A stretch of 64,000 nucleotides of DNA from Gavia stellata (Eukaryota; Chordata; Aves; Gaviiformes; Gaviidae), in NCBI RefSeq assembly GCF_030936135.1, contig NC_082612.1, positions 19,291,475 to 19,355,474 on the forward strand, written 5' to 3'. Below the pieces are notes generated by a model. The model was not told the origin of the DNA, did no database searches, and was given only the letters and a program-made list of their open reading frames with translations. The position numbers were made by a program, and so were the translations under genes. This document shows positions 13,091-27,200 of this stretch, one piece after another (position 1 is the stretch's first letter; each line of letters opens with the position of its first letter).

Positions 13091-16000
13091 TCTTTGGCTT
13101 ACCTTCAGACAAATGCAGACCTCTTTGCATTGTTGCTGGGTTTATGTGCTCTCTTTTGCCTTGTAGTAAGTTTGATTTTGAAACATTACGGGGGAAATGC
13201 ATTGATCGCCTATTTCAACGTCTAGACAAAAAGACAGTCTAAATTCAGCAATGGAGATGGATTGCATACAGCTGTGTATCAAGCATTTCTCTGTTTCACT
13301 GCTATGCTTTTTTTTTTTTAGTGCATTCCTTCTCCCCTCAATTAACAGGTACATACACTTTTTTTCCACACTTTATGTGAAAATAACTGCTGGATTACAT
13401 CGGACGCATTTGTATCACAGGTAAAATGAAGTCATCACCACAGAAACCCCATAGAACTTACTGTGCCTTTAATAATCAGAGCCTTTGCTACGCTGTCCTC
13501 TTAAAGCTGCTTAAACGATGAGTAACATTTCCCTGAGCTTACCCTTCAGTTGGCCAAGATCAGCTGTGCTAGGAAGGCAGCACAGAACAGATTCTCCACT
13601 TCAGGAGTGCTAACAGCCACAAACCACTTGATGTTTGCCCCTAGCTTTGTTCTGACTTGCCTATCAGTGGACGTCACAAATTCCAACTTGCATCCCGACG
13701 ATGGCTCACATTCTTGAATGTTAGCAAAGTGCCTTCCACTCCATTAACAAAATTTGGCCCTCAGCTCATAGGTTTCTGTACCCCGGGTACTGTAGAAAAG
13801 ACATCACAGACATGATGCGTATTAAAAGCGGGTTCACTTATGTGAGAAATACTGAGAAGACATGAACGAGGAAGCTGCTAGTGTACACAAGGGGCCGAAC
13901 TGCTTTGGTTTCCCAGTGGAAGGGGAGTTGTTTTGTTTTATTTTAACATGAAGGACGTCGGAAGTACTTTGTAAGCATTTTACCACCTGCAAGCCAGCCG
14001 TTTTTGAGCCTTCAAAGCTTAGATTTAAATTTTCTTCTACACTGTTAATCATACGCACTACTTACCCCGGCCCAACTAATATCTTATGCCTTCATCTAAG
14101 AGGTTTGCAGGGGTGGGTATTACACTGGCTTCTGCCACACGTGCAGGGTCACTACAGAACACCTTCGCTAGGACGCAGTTCACTTCACAGAAAGAGTTGT
14201 CCAGCTCCCAAGATTTTTCCCATTTCATCTTTCATTGTCCTCCTAGGTCCCACCACATCATACAGACAGAAGACTTTTTGCAGCTGCAGAATTCCCTGAA
14301 GACCCAAGAGAACGGGTTTCTGTTTGGGCTTGCACCATCAGAGGATGACGTGCAAGTGCTTTAACACAAGTACAGGCCCACGCCCCGGTTATGAGCATCC
14401 TTCCCCTTACTTAAAGGAGATATTCAAATCTTTTCCTACCACCTTTGAGGATTCTCCTTGCAAAACCCTGGACACGTGGTAAAGGAAAGCATTCCCTACA
14501 CACAGCAAACTTTTCAATCATTTTTAAGTACTTATTTTACCCAAATAGCTAGTTTTAGAAGGACGTTAAATTGTAAAGGAAGAGGCTGCTTAGAACCATC
14601 CAAGGATCAACAGTAATGAGCCCTCAAAATAGTCTCCAAGGAGCAACTGGAATTCCTCCTTCGTAGGCTGGCTCGAAGGCTTCGTTGCCCTTCCCTTGCA
14701 TAGGCAAAGACCGGCAAGAAAAACAAAGGAATGATAAACTACTAATGGCACAGGGCTGCTTACGTAGCAAAGTACATGTGCTTCTGTCAGCTACTTCTGG
14801 TTGGAAGGAAAAAAGGTTCCTTTCTCTCTTGGGTTAACACACAAGGACAGTTCTTTAATTAGAACCATAATGGGTTCTGTATCAGTTTTTTTCCTAGTCT
14901 GGTAAACTTCCTGCTGAAAATCGGATACCTATAAAAAGGAAAATCCCTTTCATCTGGAGCATGTCCTGGTCGCTTACTCAGCAAGACATCACAGTTCTTA
15001 AAAAAAAAAAAAAAAAAAGAAGCCACTCAAGATTATATAGTCTGCATACTAAGAAAGCACACAGCTTTCTTTTTCCATTCAAGGAACTAGCTTCTCAGTC
15101 ATTTTGCTTCTTATTTCTTCAAAGGGGGCATAAAGATTTTAGGCAGCCTAATCCTGGGGAGAAAAAGATCAGTATTGGTGCAGATTTCCAACCAGGTTCC
15201 CCATAGAAACCAAGCTTAAGCAATCCTGCTGTGTAAGCACGTCCATTTTCTTGTAATAAGTTTTGAGCTGTGGCGTCTATTTCAACCAAACTGACCCCAT
15301 CAAGCGTCACAGATGGCAAGTTCCACCTGCTTAGCAGAAAACAGACACCTTCCCAGCGCCCTCAACAAGTATTAGACTGGGGAGCACTCCCATCTTTATT
15401 AGATATCCAGTTCCTCAGGGTTGAGACAAAAACCCAAAGAAATTCAGACCACCTCTCAAAAGAGGCCAATGTCACCTTTCACCATACATACATGACTTCT
15501 TAGGAACACCTGGATGCTTCCCATTGGGGCCCAGCTGTTTTATCCTAAAGTCAGGGTAACCAGGAATTTTTCCAAGAAAACTTCAGTGTAGGATCTTCAC
15601 ATTATTCCTGCATGACCTTGTTTTCAGCTACACACTGATGGTACTGAGAGGATGATTTCAGATGGATCAAACAGATTGAAGGCAGATGTAGAAGGGACAC
15701 ATTCATCCTTTTTTGTTCAGACAAGGATGCTTCGCTCCACAAGATCCCCAGTTTCTTAAAAAAGAGTTAAAATAGTTAAAGAAGTGAGTAGGGATAACTG
15801 GGTTTCCCAGCTGGACTTCTGGGGTTGGGGTCCAATACAATGCCTAAACATTAGCAGGGTGAATAGACAGGTCTATTTATTCACTAATCATGTGCTCACC
15901 TTCCCAGGGTAATCATCTGAGAATTGAAAAAGGATTGCCTGGCGGGGGGGTTTCCTTTTTCTGAGGATGGGGACGTTAGGTCAAGTTAATTATCCTCTGC

Positions 16001-17399
16001 TTTTCTACGCACCCACCATTAAAAGGAAATTGGGTGTAACATACCATACCGTAGATGTTCCTATTTGTGAGGACAAGCAGCAAATCCTGGAATCTTGTAC
16101 TGATTTGTGTTTCCTGTAAACTGTAATCAGATGCAAATTGTTTGCGTTGTACCAAAGCGGGTTTCACGTAGCGTACCATACAAAAATCTGCTCCTGTTTC
16201 TATATTGTTTGGCATGTATCTGAAGACATCTAAAAGAAGAATTCAACTGCCTTAACCGTAATGTCTAGTTACCATAACCATTTTTTTGTTTCTAAAAACC
16301 AGACATACCCAAATCCTCTGAACTCCCTATTTCTGTTAAAACAGTAGCAGCAGCGTGTCAAATAGCTGCGTTTACTTACTTTGCCTGTTGACAACTGTAG
16401 TCCTGAAAATCTTCTGTCCTCACTTTAAAGCTCCTTCGTATAGGTGTACTGTCAAGATGGGTAGTCAATTTGCCACTGCTTCTATCTACACAGAATTAAT
16501 TTTCCTTCCTCAAACTACACCGCTCTGAAGAAGGCACGATTTTTCAACTGTGCTGGTATGCCGGAGGGAATAAAAATCATAGTATTACTGTGACAAGTGA
16601 AAAAGGCTCTTTTCCTTTTTTTAGTCATACTATTGCTAGCTCGAATAGCATTAAACAAGCAAGACAGTGACTGTTTCAGTTTTGGGACACAAGAACACTG
16701 TGGGCTACTACTTTGAAGAGTGAAAACCTCGGGTAATCAAAGGCCTCTGAACTTATTTCCACCATTGCAATGCAGAATGCTGCCAAATTAGTATTCTCGT
16801 ACCCTTCCTGACAGCACAAGTCATAAGTTTCAATTCTGGTGAGGGCTGCTGCAACAGGAATACAGCTCAGACCCTCGCATGGTCCCCTGTGCTGGCTCAC
16901 GGCAGTTATTCCCCATCCAAGGTTCCCGCAGAGCATAAAATGAAGATTTCCTTGCAGGACTCTGTTTACAATATCACTAAAACACTGAGTTACTTAGATC
17001 CCGATATCCTGCCTCCCACCTCAAACCTGGCTGCTTTAAGCAGGGTAGATTACATCGCTGTCAGATCACTACCATAGCATCCAAGCGGAAACGCACCCAA
17101 AACCAGGTGGTACGGGTCTCAATGCCCAGGTGTGCTGAAAAACAAGGAGGGAAGGAAAATAGCCGCCTCTTTTCACCGTAGCGCGGAAACTCTCCAAAAG
17201 GGAACCCGCAGTTCTGCAAGTTTTTTCAAATGGACACTGAAGATCAGAAGGACACGGAAAATTTAAAATGTGCACGGCCCTTTTGTTGCCAATTTCTTAA
17301 GAAGGACAGCAACCACAATGAAGGATGCCATGTTAGGGCAAGAAAAATCAGCTACGAGGACACAAAAATAGCCAGACCCACTGATCAGTGTACTTTAGG
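13091..17399. other. intergenic, no gene seen
   Basis: Between the minus-strand CR1 and the PTPN13 3' end. Contains a poly(A) run at about 15,000-15,018. No convergent neighbour gene is visible. In mammals SLC10A6 lies next to the PTPN13 3' end, but I recognise none of its exons here. Confidence 0.55.
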
Positions 17400-18156
17400 T
17401 GTATTTTTTATTTACAAAGTGGAGATGCCTAATCAGTTATAAGGTTAGACACCTGATAATTCAGCTTTTTTTGTAAAAGTATATAAATATATACATGAAA
17501 TTCTATGAAGTAAACATTATTAACTGTGATACTTACAGTAAACATTCACTACTATCCTTATGCTAACAGGCATCTCTTAAAGCTTAAATGCTGATTTCAA
17601 GATACCCCCTATAAAATAGCTGTAACTGTACTAAAAGGGCAAAAATTCTGTGCCATAAACAAGCTTTTAAAAGAGACTAGTAAAATGCCTTTGTAATAAA
17701 GTTTGTCAGGATAAAAATACTGCTTCATCCCTGCCACTCCCCCACCCCATAAGAAACAAATACCCCCAAACAGTTGCAGAACTGCAGGAAGTATTATAAG
17801 ATTACTTTTTTCTTCTTCTTTACTTTTTTTTTTAAATTAAAATATTTTTATTTCAGTATTTTATCACATATTAAGGAAACTGCAAAAAAATGCAGCTTTA
17901 TTAAATATTATTTACTGTTATACAAAAATCTCACATATGTGTCCACGGGGCTGAAGACATCAGTGGTATTGCATGAGCTATCCCTTTTCCTTATGACTAT
18001 ATACCTTATTTGGAATGATGGAGAGACTCTACAGAAAAGACATTTGACAGCAACTGAAGAAAGGGACTGGAAAACTATTGGCAGAACAAAGAAAACATGT
18101 GAGAGCCTCTAGACCTCCTTGCTTCCTTATTTTAAAAGCACTTCTGCTTCAGCGTT
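17400..18156 (-). other. PTPN13: probable PTPN13 3' UTR
   Basis: AT-rich sequence right after the stop codon. AATAAA signals on the minus strand occur at 17,897-17,902, 17,847-17,852 and 17,407-17,412. Use of the last gives a UTR of about 760 nt. I cannot tell which site is used, so the end is approximate. Confidence 0.5.
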
Positions 18157-18237
18157 TTATTTGTCTCTCTGTTGTTCTTCGTGTTGGAGATGATTCAGGA
18201 CATAAAGGACAACTTGATAGCAGAAAATGTACTGATC
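18157..18237 (-). CDS. PTPN13: PTPN13 last coding exon with stop
   Basis: 81 nt, 26 codons and [21 protein letters not shown] then HEEQQRDK. Matches the last helix of the human domain. The tail is several residues shorter than the human end QKQQPQLLK. This exon continues into the 3' UTR. Confidence 0.95.
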   Translation of the reverse strand, partial: DQYIFCYQVVLYVLNHLQHEEQQRDK

Positions 18238-21200
18238 CTGCAAGGGAAAGGAGATCACAGAACATGTGAAAAATGCTGCGCCACCTAAACAATTCACTCT
18301 CACCTGCATTTCACAGGTGCACAGCACTTGATTTCAATACTATTTCTACAGTTAAATAAAAAAACCTACAAAACAAAAAACCCACAATGGAGAAATATGC
18401 AACCTCAACTTAAAAGAAATACAGGCACTCTCTAAAGATATATTTTTATACAGGACATTTATCCTCCTTTCACACCAAAACCACCTCAAGCAGAGTAAGT
18501 ACTTTACATAAGCAGACATGAAGACAGTGAATTTCATGGTCCTGCATCAATGCCCACTAATACAGAACTGAGATGATAGTGCAACTTCTTAATCTCAGTG
18601 ATACAGGTGTGGGGGCTAATATATGTTTTGGGGTGTGAGGTGGGGCTGATAGTTTTGTGGTTGGGGTTTTTTGGTTTGTGGTGTTTTGGTTTTTTTTTTA
18701 GAACTGATTTGACAATTACTTCACATTCAAAGCAAAAGTGCAGATTTTAACAAGATCTTGTGATGTCCATCTCTAAGGTAAAGTTAATTAGCTCTAGATC
18801 TAGATTATTCCTAAAATGTCCATTTAACTTCTGCTTGAGTATCTCCCCAAAGGAGATTTCAAGACATCTCTGCTAGTATCAGTGATTCATAGCAGCTAGT
18901 GAGGCCTTCTCTTCAGTTTATAATACAATTTTTAGCCAAAAAAGCTCAGCTGATTGCCTCTGTAACACATGCTTTTGAAGACAAAAACTCCCAACTTTTT
19001 TTTTTTAAATTAAAAACACATCAAAACAGCACAGCATGCATGCATTTATAACTGTTAAATACGTACTGCTACTCACTGGCATGCATCTGATTTAATTCTC
19101 ATGACACAAACGCTGCATTAAAGGGCACAAAGGCGATCAGTGTGCGTATCACAGAAATGTCCCTGGCACATCAGAGTTAGAATTCCAGTGCCTTTCCTTT
19201 AGCGTATAGCTGGGGAAGCCAGACTCACCTCTGTCTGAACCATCCCGTGTCTCTGCAGACGCATTGTGCGCACCAGGTCTGAGATGTCGAACTACCAAAA
19301 CAAACAGCGAGTTAAACATTCAAAAAAGACATAAGTGCATATAAAGGAAACATCCCCAGCATCAAACCAAGGAATCCAACTAGGTACATTAAAGATTTAG
19401 TAGTGAAACAAACAACAATTCACGCCTACGCATCTCTGGTAGATAACCAGCATGTGCTGTCCCTGGGCAATAGGGATGTGGCCCTCCCACATCAGACACC
19501 CTCCTTCTCTTGTTTTCCCTGTGCACAGGCCCTCCCGCTTACTCTTCCTGGGAGCTGAGTGTGCGGAAAATAGAGCCCCTTGGTCCAACCTAACAAAACA
19601 TTTTTTATTTCCTCAGGTCTATAAAGTTCTAGATATTCAGTGGGTGCTTAGAAACCCCGCTGAGCTAAGCGTGACATAGCTCACCTTCTCTACAAATTCA
19701 CAAAAAGATGTGCTACGCCAGGGCACTGAAGGACACAAACACAAGGAAGCTAGCACCCTCCTGTGGATCACCCTAGAAAACATCCCTGCTTGGGCTGGAA
19801 AAGAGAATCTACATATCCTAGTCTCCAGCTGAGATGTTTGTACACCGAGTTTTTGATTCAGTTGCCTAAACAGATACTCTGGTTGGCTTCTAGCTGCCCT
19901 CCAACAGTTCACGGATCTCTGACTGACCGAACGCCACCACTCTCAGCCCTAACGCCATTTGACATGACAGTTCCACTGAGGACACCCAGCCAGGTAAGGC
20001 AGGTGTTTTAACTTCTCCTTCAATTGCCCGAGTCATCGTGACAACACGCTGTTGTGCCCAAGCCATACGCCAGAAATCTGCTACGGTAGGAGATGTCCTC
20101 GCAACATACCCAAGAATGTCTCAAGTGGCACCTAACCACGTTGGATTGCTGAGGAGTCAACAAACAGGACGCTTAACAAGATTCCCTGAGCTAACCCAAG
20201 AACCAGCGGATGTTAGAGCTCTTCCCCCCGGGATCATCAACAAAGAAACACTTCACAGGTATTGCAGTTTTACGCCCTCATTTGTGTTACATCAAGACAC
20301 GGCCGGCACACTACTCACAGAAGCATGGCATATTCTTTAAACAATTGAATAGATCCAATGGAACACATTTCCTGCAAGTCAAAAGCACAGCTTAGCCCAT
20401 CCTCTTGGGTACTCACATCGAGGTCTCTGCTGATTAAGCCCAGAACAACGTCTATACAAATAAGGGTCCCCGATCGTCCAATGCCTGCACTGCAGTGAGT
20501 TACGATAGGTCCCGATTTGTGGACATGCCGCATGTAGGAGATAAAAGTCAGTAGGTCATCTGGTTGAGAAGGGGTGTCATGGTCAGGCCAGGCGATGAAG
20601 TTCAGATGGGAAATGTGCCGTACTTCACCTGTCTGAGGTTTAAAACCAACAGTAACAACAAAATATAACTCTTGGGAAGAATAAAAAGACAAAAGGTAAG
20701 TTCCCAAAAGAAAGAGTCTCAGAAGAGGGGGATTTGCCCAGTGAAGGTTCATTAATTCAATAAAACAAAAGAAACAAGGAGCTAAACTGAAAATAACTAG
20801 CAAGTAATTGAATAGTGTAAGGTTCACTGTGCAGACTGAGCTGATCACACAGAGGAATGAACCAGCCAGACTGAATTATCAGTGAATTTCATATCCCTTT
20901 ATAAGTTTCTGTGGCCAAAGGCACCTAGGGAGCCAAAATTCAGAGTCTCATTAGCATAATGAAATCATCTCAGGGCCCAACTGTGTTTTCCTACAAAGGT
21001 CACAGAGTAGCACAAGCTGCAACAAGGAAGAGTTGCCCAGTAACGATCACTGGGCAAAGAGGACAAGCCCCGGGTTACCTCTTGGCGTAGACATTGCGAC
21101 TGAAAGCAGACAAGCCACAAGTATGAGGACAAAAATGGCAACGCGCAGAAAAAAATTCCCAGCGTGCAGAATTAGATTCACTTACCTGAATCTCTTCTAG

Positions 21201-24200
21201 CTCCAGCACTCTAATGATAAAGCCCTTCAGCTGCTGGAGTCTTACAAGAGCAAGCCGTAGTCTATCGTTTATCATGGTGGTTTTATTGAGTACATCTGGC
21301 CAGTAACGCTGGCATTTTATCTTTTCTCCTTCAACCTCCTGAGTCATCATGGCAATCACAGTACAGTTTTGCTCCCAAACCATTTGCCAGAAATCTGCCA
21401 CAGTAGTAGGGAGAGGTCCTTGACATGCAATGTAAACGAACTCTTCATTCCCCACTGGCATGCGAATGAAGCTGGCATTGATGTATCCACCTTCAATCCC
21501 AAGAGGTACTCTAGTGGTATCGTCTGCAATCCCCACACAACAAAATAGTGTTATGCGTGCACATAATTAGACTTTCACACAACAGAGATGCTGAGCCTTA
21601 CACACTCACGTAGTACTTATCTCCACAGATGCTTCCAGATCGTATTTAAAAAAAAACAACAAAAAAAAAATCACTACAATACTTGCTTTAGGATACTAAT
21701 CAGTACTTCTCTTAGAATAAAGAAAAAGATGGGGAGAAATCTAAATCAGCAGACAGGCACGATACGCCATTTGAACTGCAGCACCTCTGAAACTGAGGTT
21801 GAGTATCTCTCACTCAGAACTAACCTTTGTCAGTTCTCACTTCTCCACACATCTCCCACTTAACAAACAGAATTTTGTTGCAGGAAATTTACTGACAGTA
21901 GTATACATGTCTGTTTTTTCCAATTTTACATGGGTAAAACTGAAAAAAGTCTTCTCTGGCTCCATAAGTATATCTCATTTAAGACACAGGATCTGCTGAA
22001 ACAACTGAAGAATCTGTGAACATCCATCCCTACCTACTACAGTAGTCTATTGTTCACCGATCTTAAACCGCCTTATAAATGCTTGCTTTAAATGTGTAGA
22101 AAATAAGTGGCAGATTTATTTTTTTCCCTACTCAGTAGCAGAACTAGGATTGGGAATCAAACCGTCCCACTTCTGATCCAATTCATCTGACCATACAGGT
22201 GGTGACAAAATATCAACAGTGAACTTCACATCAGTTAGGACTTACAAGGAAGTATGTTTTTATATCTGTTCTTTTTCCTATTCTCCTTTGCTTGTCCAAT
22301 CAAACACTGATCCAAAGGTTTTAACTCCTGAAGGTTCTGTAAAGAAGCAATTACACGTGCATTAGAAAGCGCTGAATGGTAACAGCTGTTAAGAGCAGTT
22401 ACGTAACCAAGTCTTTAACAGGCAGAATCAGTAAAAAATAAACATCCTAATGTGGATATGCAAAATAATTCAGTCACAGGAAGGAATCTAATTTCACATA
22501 GCTAAGAAAATGAAACAAAATAAAACCCCACTATTACCCAGTAAATATTTTATCTCATTCTCCCAAAAAAGAGATCGTGTAACACGGTTGACTTAAGACT
22601 TTGGAAAGGCTGTTTTCACATTCTGCAGCTAGAGGTAGAAGCCTTTATTTACCTTGTCTATGCCTATTAATGTCATATTCACTTGGTAATTTACCAGAAG
22701 TGAGAATGATGTAAACACACTTTTGAATTGAATTCCCAGTTCAAACTCATCTTAGCTCTCAGCTGGGGGGGGGGAAGGGAGAGAAGTCTTTGCTAAAAGA
22801 AGTCTTTTCATCCCTTTAGAGCTGCAAATTAAAGAGCTGTAGAATTTAAGGCAGTGATGAACCAGCCATTCTATTTCTAACTGTTTCATACTAGAAAAAA
22901 AGGACTTTAAAGGACAAATAGTTACTCACTTCAATCTCTTTAGAAGGGACTCCCTGTTCCAGCAGTCCACGCAACATCCTGATCACTGACTTCAATTTGG
23001 CTCCTGAGTACTTGCCTCCAGGCAGCACATTCACAGTAGGGAGGGCAGAGATCTCTTCATTTGTCACTAAAGGGAAATCTAGCAGAACAAGACAGATTGA
23101 TATAAATATAAATAAATGAATAGCTAAAACTAGGAAAACGTAAACTGTAGTGCAATGGTGGATTTCCTTGTTGCTGTTGACCACTGTACTAGCTGTTCTC
23201 TCTAGAACGCCTCCATACACCAGAGAGAGTACACAGATGTCCTCTCAGTTTGACAGGCAAAACCAAATTCACTAACAAAACCAGTATGACGCAAAATCAG
23301 CTTTGATGAATCCAGGAACCAAAGAGAGTATTTTCCTGAACTTCTGATAAGTACACTGAAACGAACTTCAAATACATGTTAAATCTAAGTTCTTCAGACA
23401 ATAACCTACAGAATTGATGAATGCACACAGGGATGAATTCAGAACCCTCCACTTAAACATCACAGCCCGTGACTTCGTTTTTAGCACTTACGCTCAACGT
23501 GTCTTTCAAGCGGTAATCGTAAGATGTGTTAAATACATCTTGTCTTCCAATAAAGCTTCCTTTCTATCAGGCCTTCCGTGTTTCTCCAAAGCACAATAAA
23601 ATCAATAAACCAAGAGTCTCTCTGTTATCACTATTACAAGTGTCCTAAATCTATTGACTCAGTCTAAAGGTTTACAGGGATTATCCTTTTTTCTGTTAAT
23701 GAATGCAGAAAAAAGGCTGCTGTATATGCATATCAGGAACTGAAATTTCTAATGTTATCTCAAAAAGTGAAGACTAGATCCTGCCAAATGCATCAAATTG
23801 CGTAGTGTTCCACTCTGCCACGCTGAGCAGCCGTGGAAGAATGAGAGTCAAGATAAAGAAAAAATATTGCCTAATTTGAGCACGGGGTAGCTGGTGTGTG
23901 AAGCACATGATATATCGATCTGATCATGGTCAAACACCTATGCTCTTACAGCTTTTGTCAGATAGATACTATGGAGGAAAGCATCTCAGCTGGTTTCAAC
24001 TCTACTACAACTGCAGGCGCAATGTTGCCGATACTTGTTCCTATTAACTCTCACACATTTACTACACAAAGCTGTCAAGATCCTTTCCAGCGGGTTGCTG
24101 AGCTGTTAGATTTTCTATTATACCTGTCATTACACTCTCAAAACATATCCAGGACATTTTAAAATTAACTTCTGACATTTTGCCTATTAATGTGACCCTC

Positions 24201-27200
24201 CGTTTTCCATTGATTATTTGTTAAAGTTCTTGCCTTTATTTACACATTCCTGGCTGACTGATTCAATCGGCAGTTCATCACTTCCCCACGTGATTTCATC
24301 TTCATCTGCTTGGCTCAAGGGAGGTTGTGGAGGGGATCTATAAGAGGAAAAGGTATGGAAGTAAGAAAGAACACCTAGAAATAACCAATACATTTGCAAT
24401 CTAATAAAAAAATTGCCAGAAAGTAAGTTATAGCTTCAAGTATTTCTGGACTGGATCCATACGAGTAATCTCAAAAAATGACCTTTGTTAAATCTCCAGC
24501 GGGGATTTGAAAAAGGTAACAGTGGAAAAAGAGCCAGGAAGACATGAATCTAGCAACAACTATCACTGCAATTACTTTTCAAAGGCTAAGCAGTCAAATA
24601 ACATCCAATAGCAGATTTGTACCACTCGCATAATTCACTACCCGTACACTAGAATATCTATTTTCAGTTGCAAGTTTTCTAGCTTTGTTGAAGATGGTGA
24701 TAAACGTATTAAGTATTTTCTGTCATAATGTTGCCGCTTGTACCAAGTCTCAACCCAAAACTGCCCAGAAACTTAATCAAACAAATGAAATAAAAAGAAG
24801 TATATACACTTTGACTGAAGCTGCACTTTGACTAAGGACTAAAATTATTTCACAAAGAAAAATGATCTTGGGAATTTCCAAAATTCAAGGTGGCTCAAAG
24901 GGAGAGCAAGTAACTTGGCCAGGCATATCCTTAGTCTCTCATGTTAAAAAAAAAAAAAGCCCCAAGCACCCAAATGGGAACAGATGGACCAGTGGAACTA
25001 TACGGTTTAGTTTCTGCGCTCTAAAACCAGAAGAAGTAACTTTAATGAAGCTTGTAAAGATTCAAACTGAGTACAGCTTTGTTTGAATGTTTTCTTCACA
25101 TGCAAGTAGCAAATCGTTAGTACAATGCAAATTAAGTTATTTGGAGCCATTTGAACACAGCCCAGTTACTTGTTATAACCATGTATCAAAGGAATAAATA
25201 AAAACTAGGGCATAGTAAACCACATAAAGCTGACTAGTATTCAGGCAAATCATAACCTTTTAAATAACAAGAACAGACAGAGAGCAATTCATCAAGACAT
25301 TGCACAGATAATTTAGGGTTTGTTTTGGTTTGGGGGTGTTTTCGTTGTTTTTTCGTTTTGTTTTTTCTCTCATTATTAACATATCCCTCTTCAGAGTTTC
25401 ACAGGTTTGCTTTCAAGCAACACTAGAGAAGAAATCTTACCTTTCTGGCATAGCTTTTACTTCACAATAGTCTTCACAACCATTTACATGTCTTGGCTAG
25501 TGGAAGAAATATTTCAAAACACATTAAAGAACATAGTTATAAAACTCACCCACTGTAAATTTTAAACAATTAACAATTACATGCACTATTTCTGAAGGGT
25601 ACTAAGTTCAAAGCAGCTCATAATGAAAGACTTTCCTCTTTTAGACATCTCATTAACTCAAAATAACAGAGGACGAGAACTCTGAGCACTTGGAAAGAGG
25701 CTCTACTGTAACAAGGCCAAAAAGCTATCTTAAAATCATTCCTGACTCACGGCAGCAGTAGAGCCACCTAAATTTTCTCCAGTTGACTTTTTTTTTTCTT
25801 TCTAATATTTAAAAACCCTTTATGAGGTAAGCTTGATAGTGAAAACTTCTGCCTCCTCTCAAGCTGCCATTCCTATATAGGACAGCACAGGGCTTTACCT
25901 CCAAATGACAGGTACTCCTATCTACGCCTTCCTCAACAGACGATGAAGACTCAGCAGAGAAGGCGGCATTTCGATCCTCCTTGCAAGAAAAACTCTACAA
26001 AACCATTCATACTTATTAGGCCAGCTTGCAAGCTTCCACTGCCATACTCAGAGAATTTTACTTGTGGATCTCCCAGAGCACACCGACACAGAGCCAAATT
26101 CCTGATTTGACTCTCAGCTCTACTAACTGGACAGAAAGCTGCAACAGCCGGGATGTGCTGGATAGACAGAGTTCTGCTGATTTGAAATATAACACAAAAC
26201 CTGGGCATCTAGTGACTGACGTAAAACAGGACATGCAATAATGCAGGGTAAACCACATACAGAAGTTATTCAAGTTCATGAACATATCCTAGGGAAAAGT
26301 AAGAGGAAAAGAAATCTCAAATTTACATTTTGGACAGGTAAGTCTACACAGCATTCATTGTGTGTGCTTCCCGTCTGTGAGCAGGAATCAAGGAAATCTT
26401 TTAGATTAAATGCTTGAAATAACATGAACAAGGTAGTTTATTATCGCTCTTTTTGAAAAAAGCTGTCTGGTTTTATATAAGGACAAGAGGAAATGGCCTC
26501 AAGTTGTGCCAGGGGAGGTTCAGACTCGATATTAGGAAAAATTTCTTGACTGAGAGAGTGGCGAGACACTGGAACAAACTGCCCAGGGAGGTGGTGGAGT
26601 CCCCATCCCTGGAGGTGTTCAGGGAACGTGTGGACGAGGCATTGTGGGACATGGTTTAGTGGGCATGGTGGGGTTTGTTGGTTGATGGTTGGACTTGATG
26701 ATCTTACAGGTCTTTTCCAACCTTAATAATTGTGATTCTGAGAAATGGTGTAATATAACTCTATCCTTTGTTCTTTTATATAGTTCATTTATGATAGAAT
26801 AATCATACACTATTTAAAAACTAAACGTTTGTATACCATTTACAGCCACTACCGACAAAGATGTTTTCATTTAAAAGACATGTAAAGTTATTTCCACAAG
26901 TTCTATGCCAATACAGAAAATAATAAACTGAAAGAGCATCTGAGAAAGCAAAAATCAGCAGATGTCTGCCAGCTTCTTGCCATCCCACCTCTGAAAAATC
27001 TTCAGGTAAAGATGACCCATCACAGTCTGTGTCTTCAGACTTATCTTCTGTCAGCTTTCCATTCATCTCTGCTGGAACAGGAAAATCAGGAGATACAGCA
27101 TAAACACACTGAAAGATGCTCAGGAGTCACCTTCTCCCAGGTGGGAATCCTGTTACACCTGTCTGGCACTACACAGGGAATCCAGGTGCCAGAATAATCA

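Noticed and set aside
17774..18112. Plus-strand frame of 112 codons
   Set aside because: Low-complexity, AT-rich, antisense to the probable 3' UTR; no family resemblance.
20038..20395. Plus-strand frames of 100 and 61 codons
   Set aside because: No family resemblance; they overlap the decayed phosphatase exon, which reads on the minus strand.
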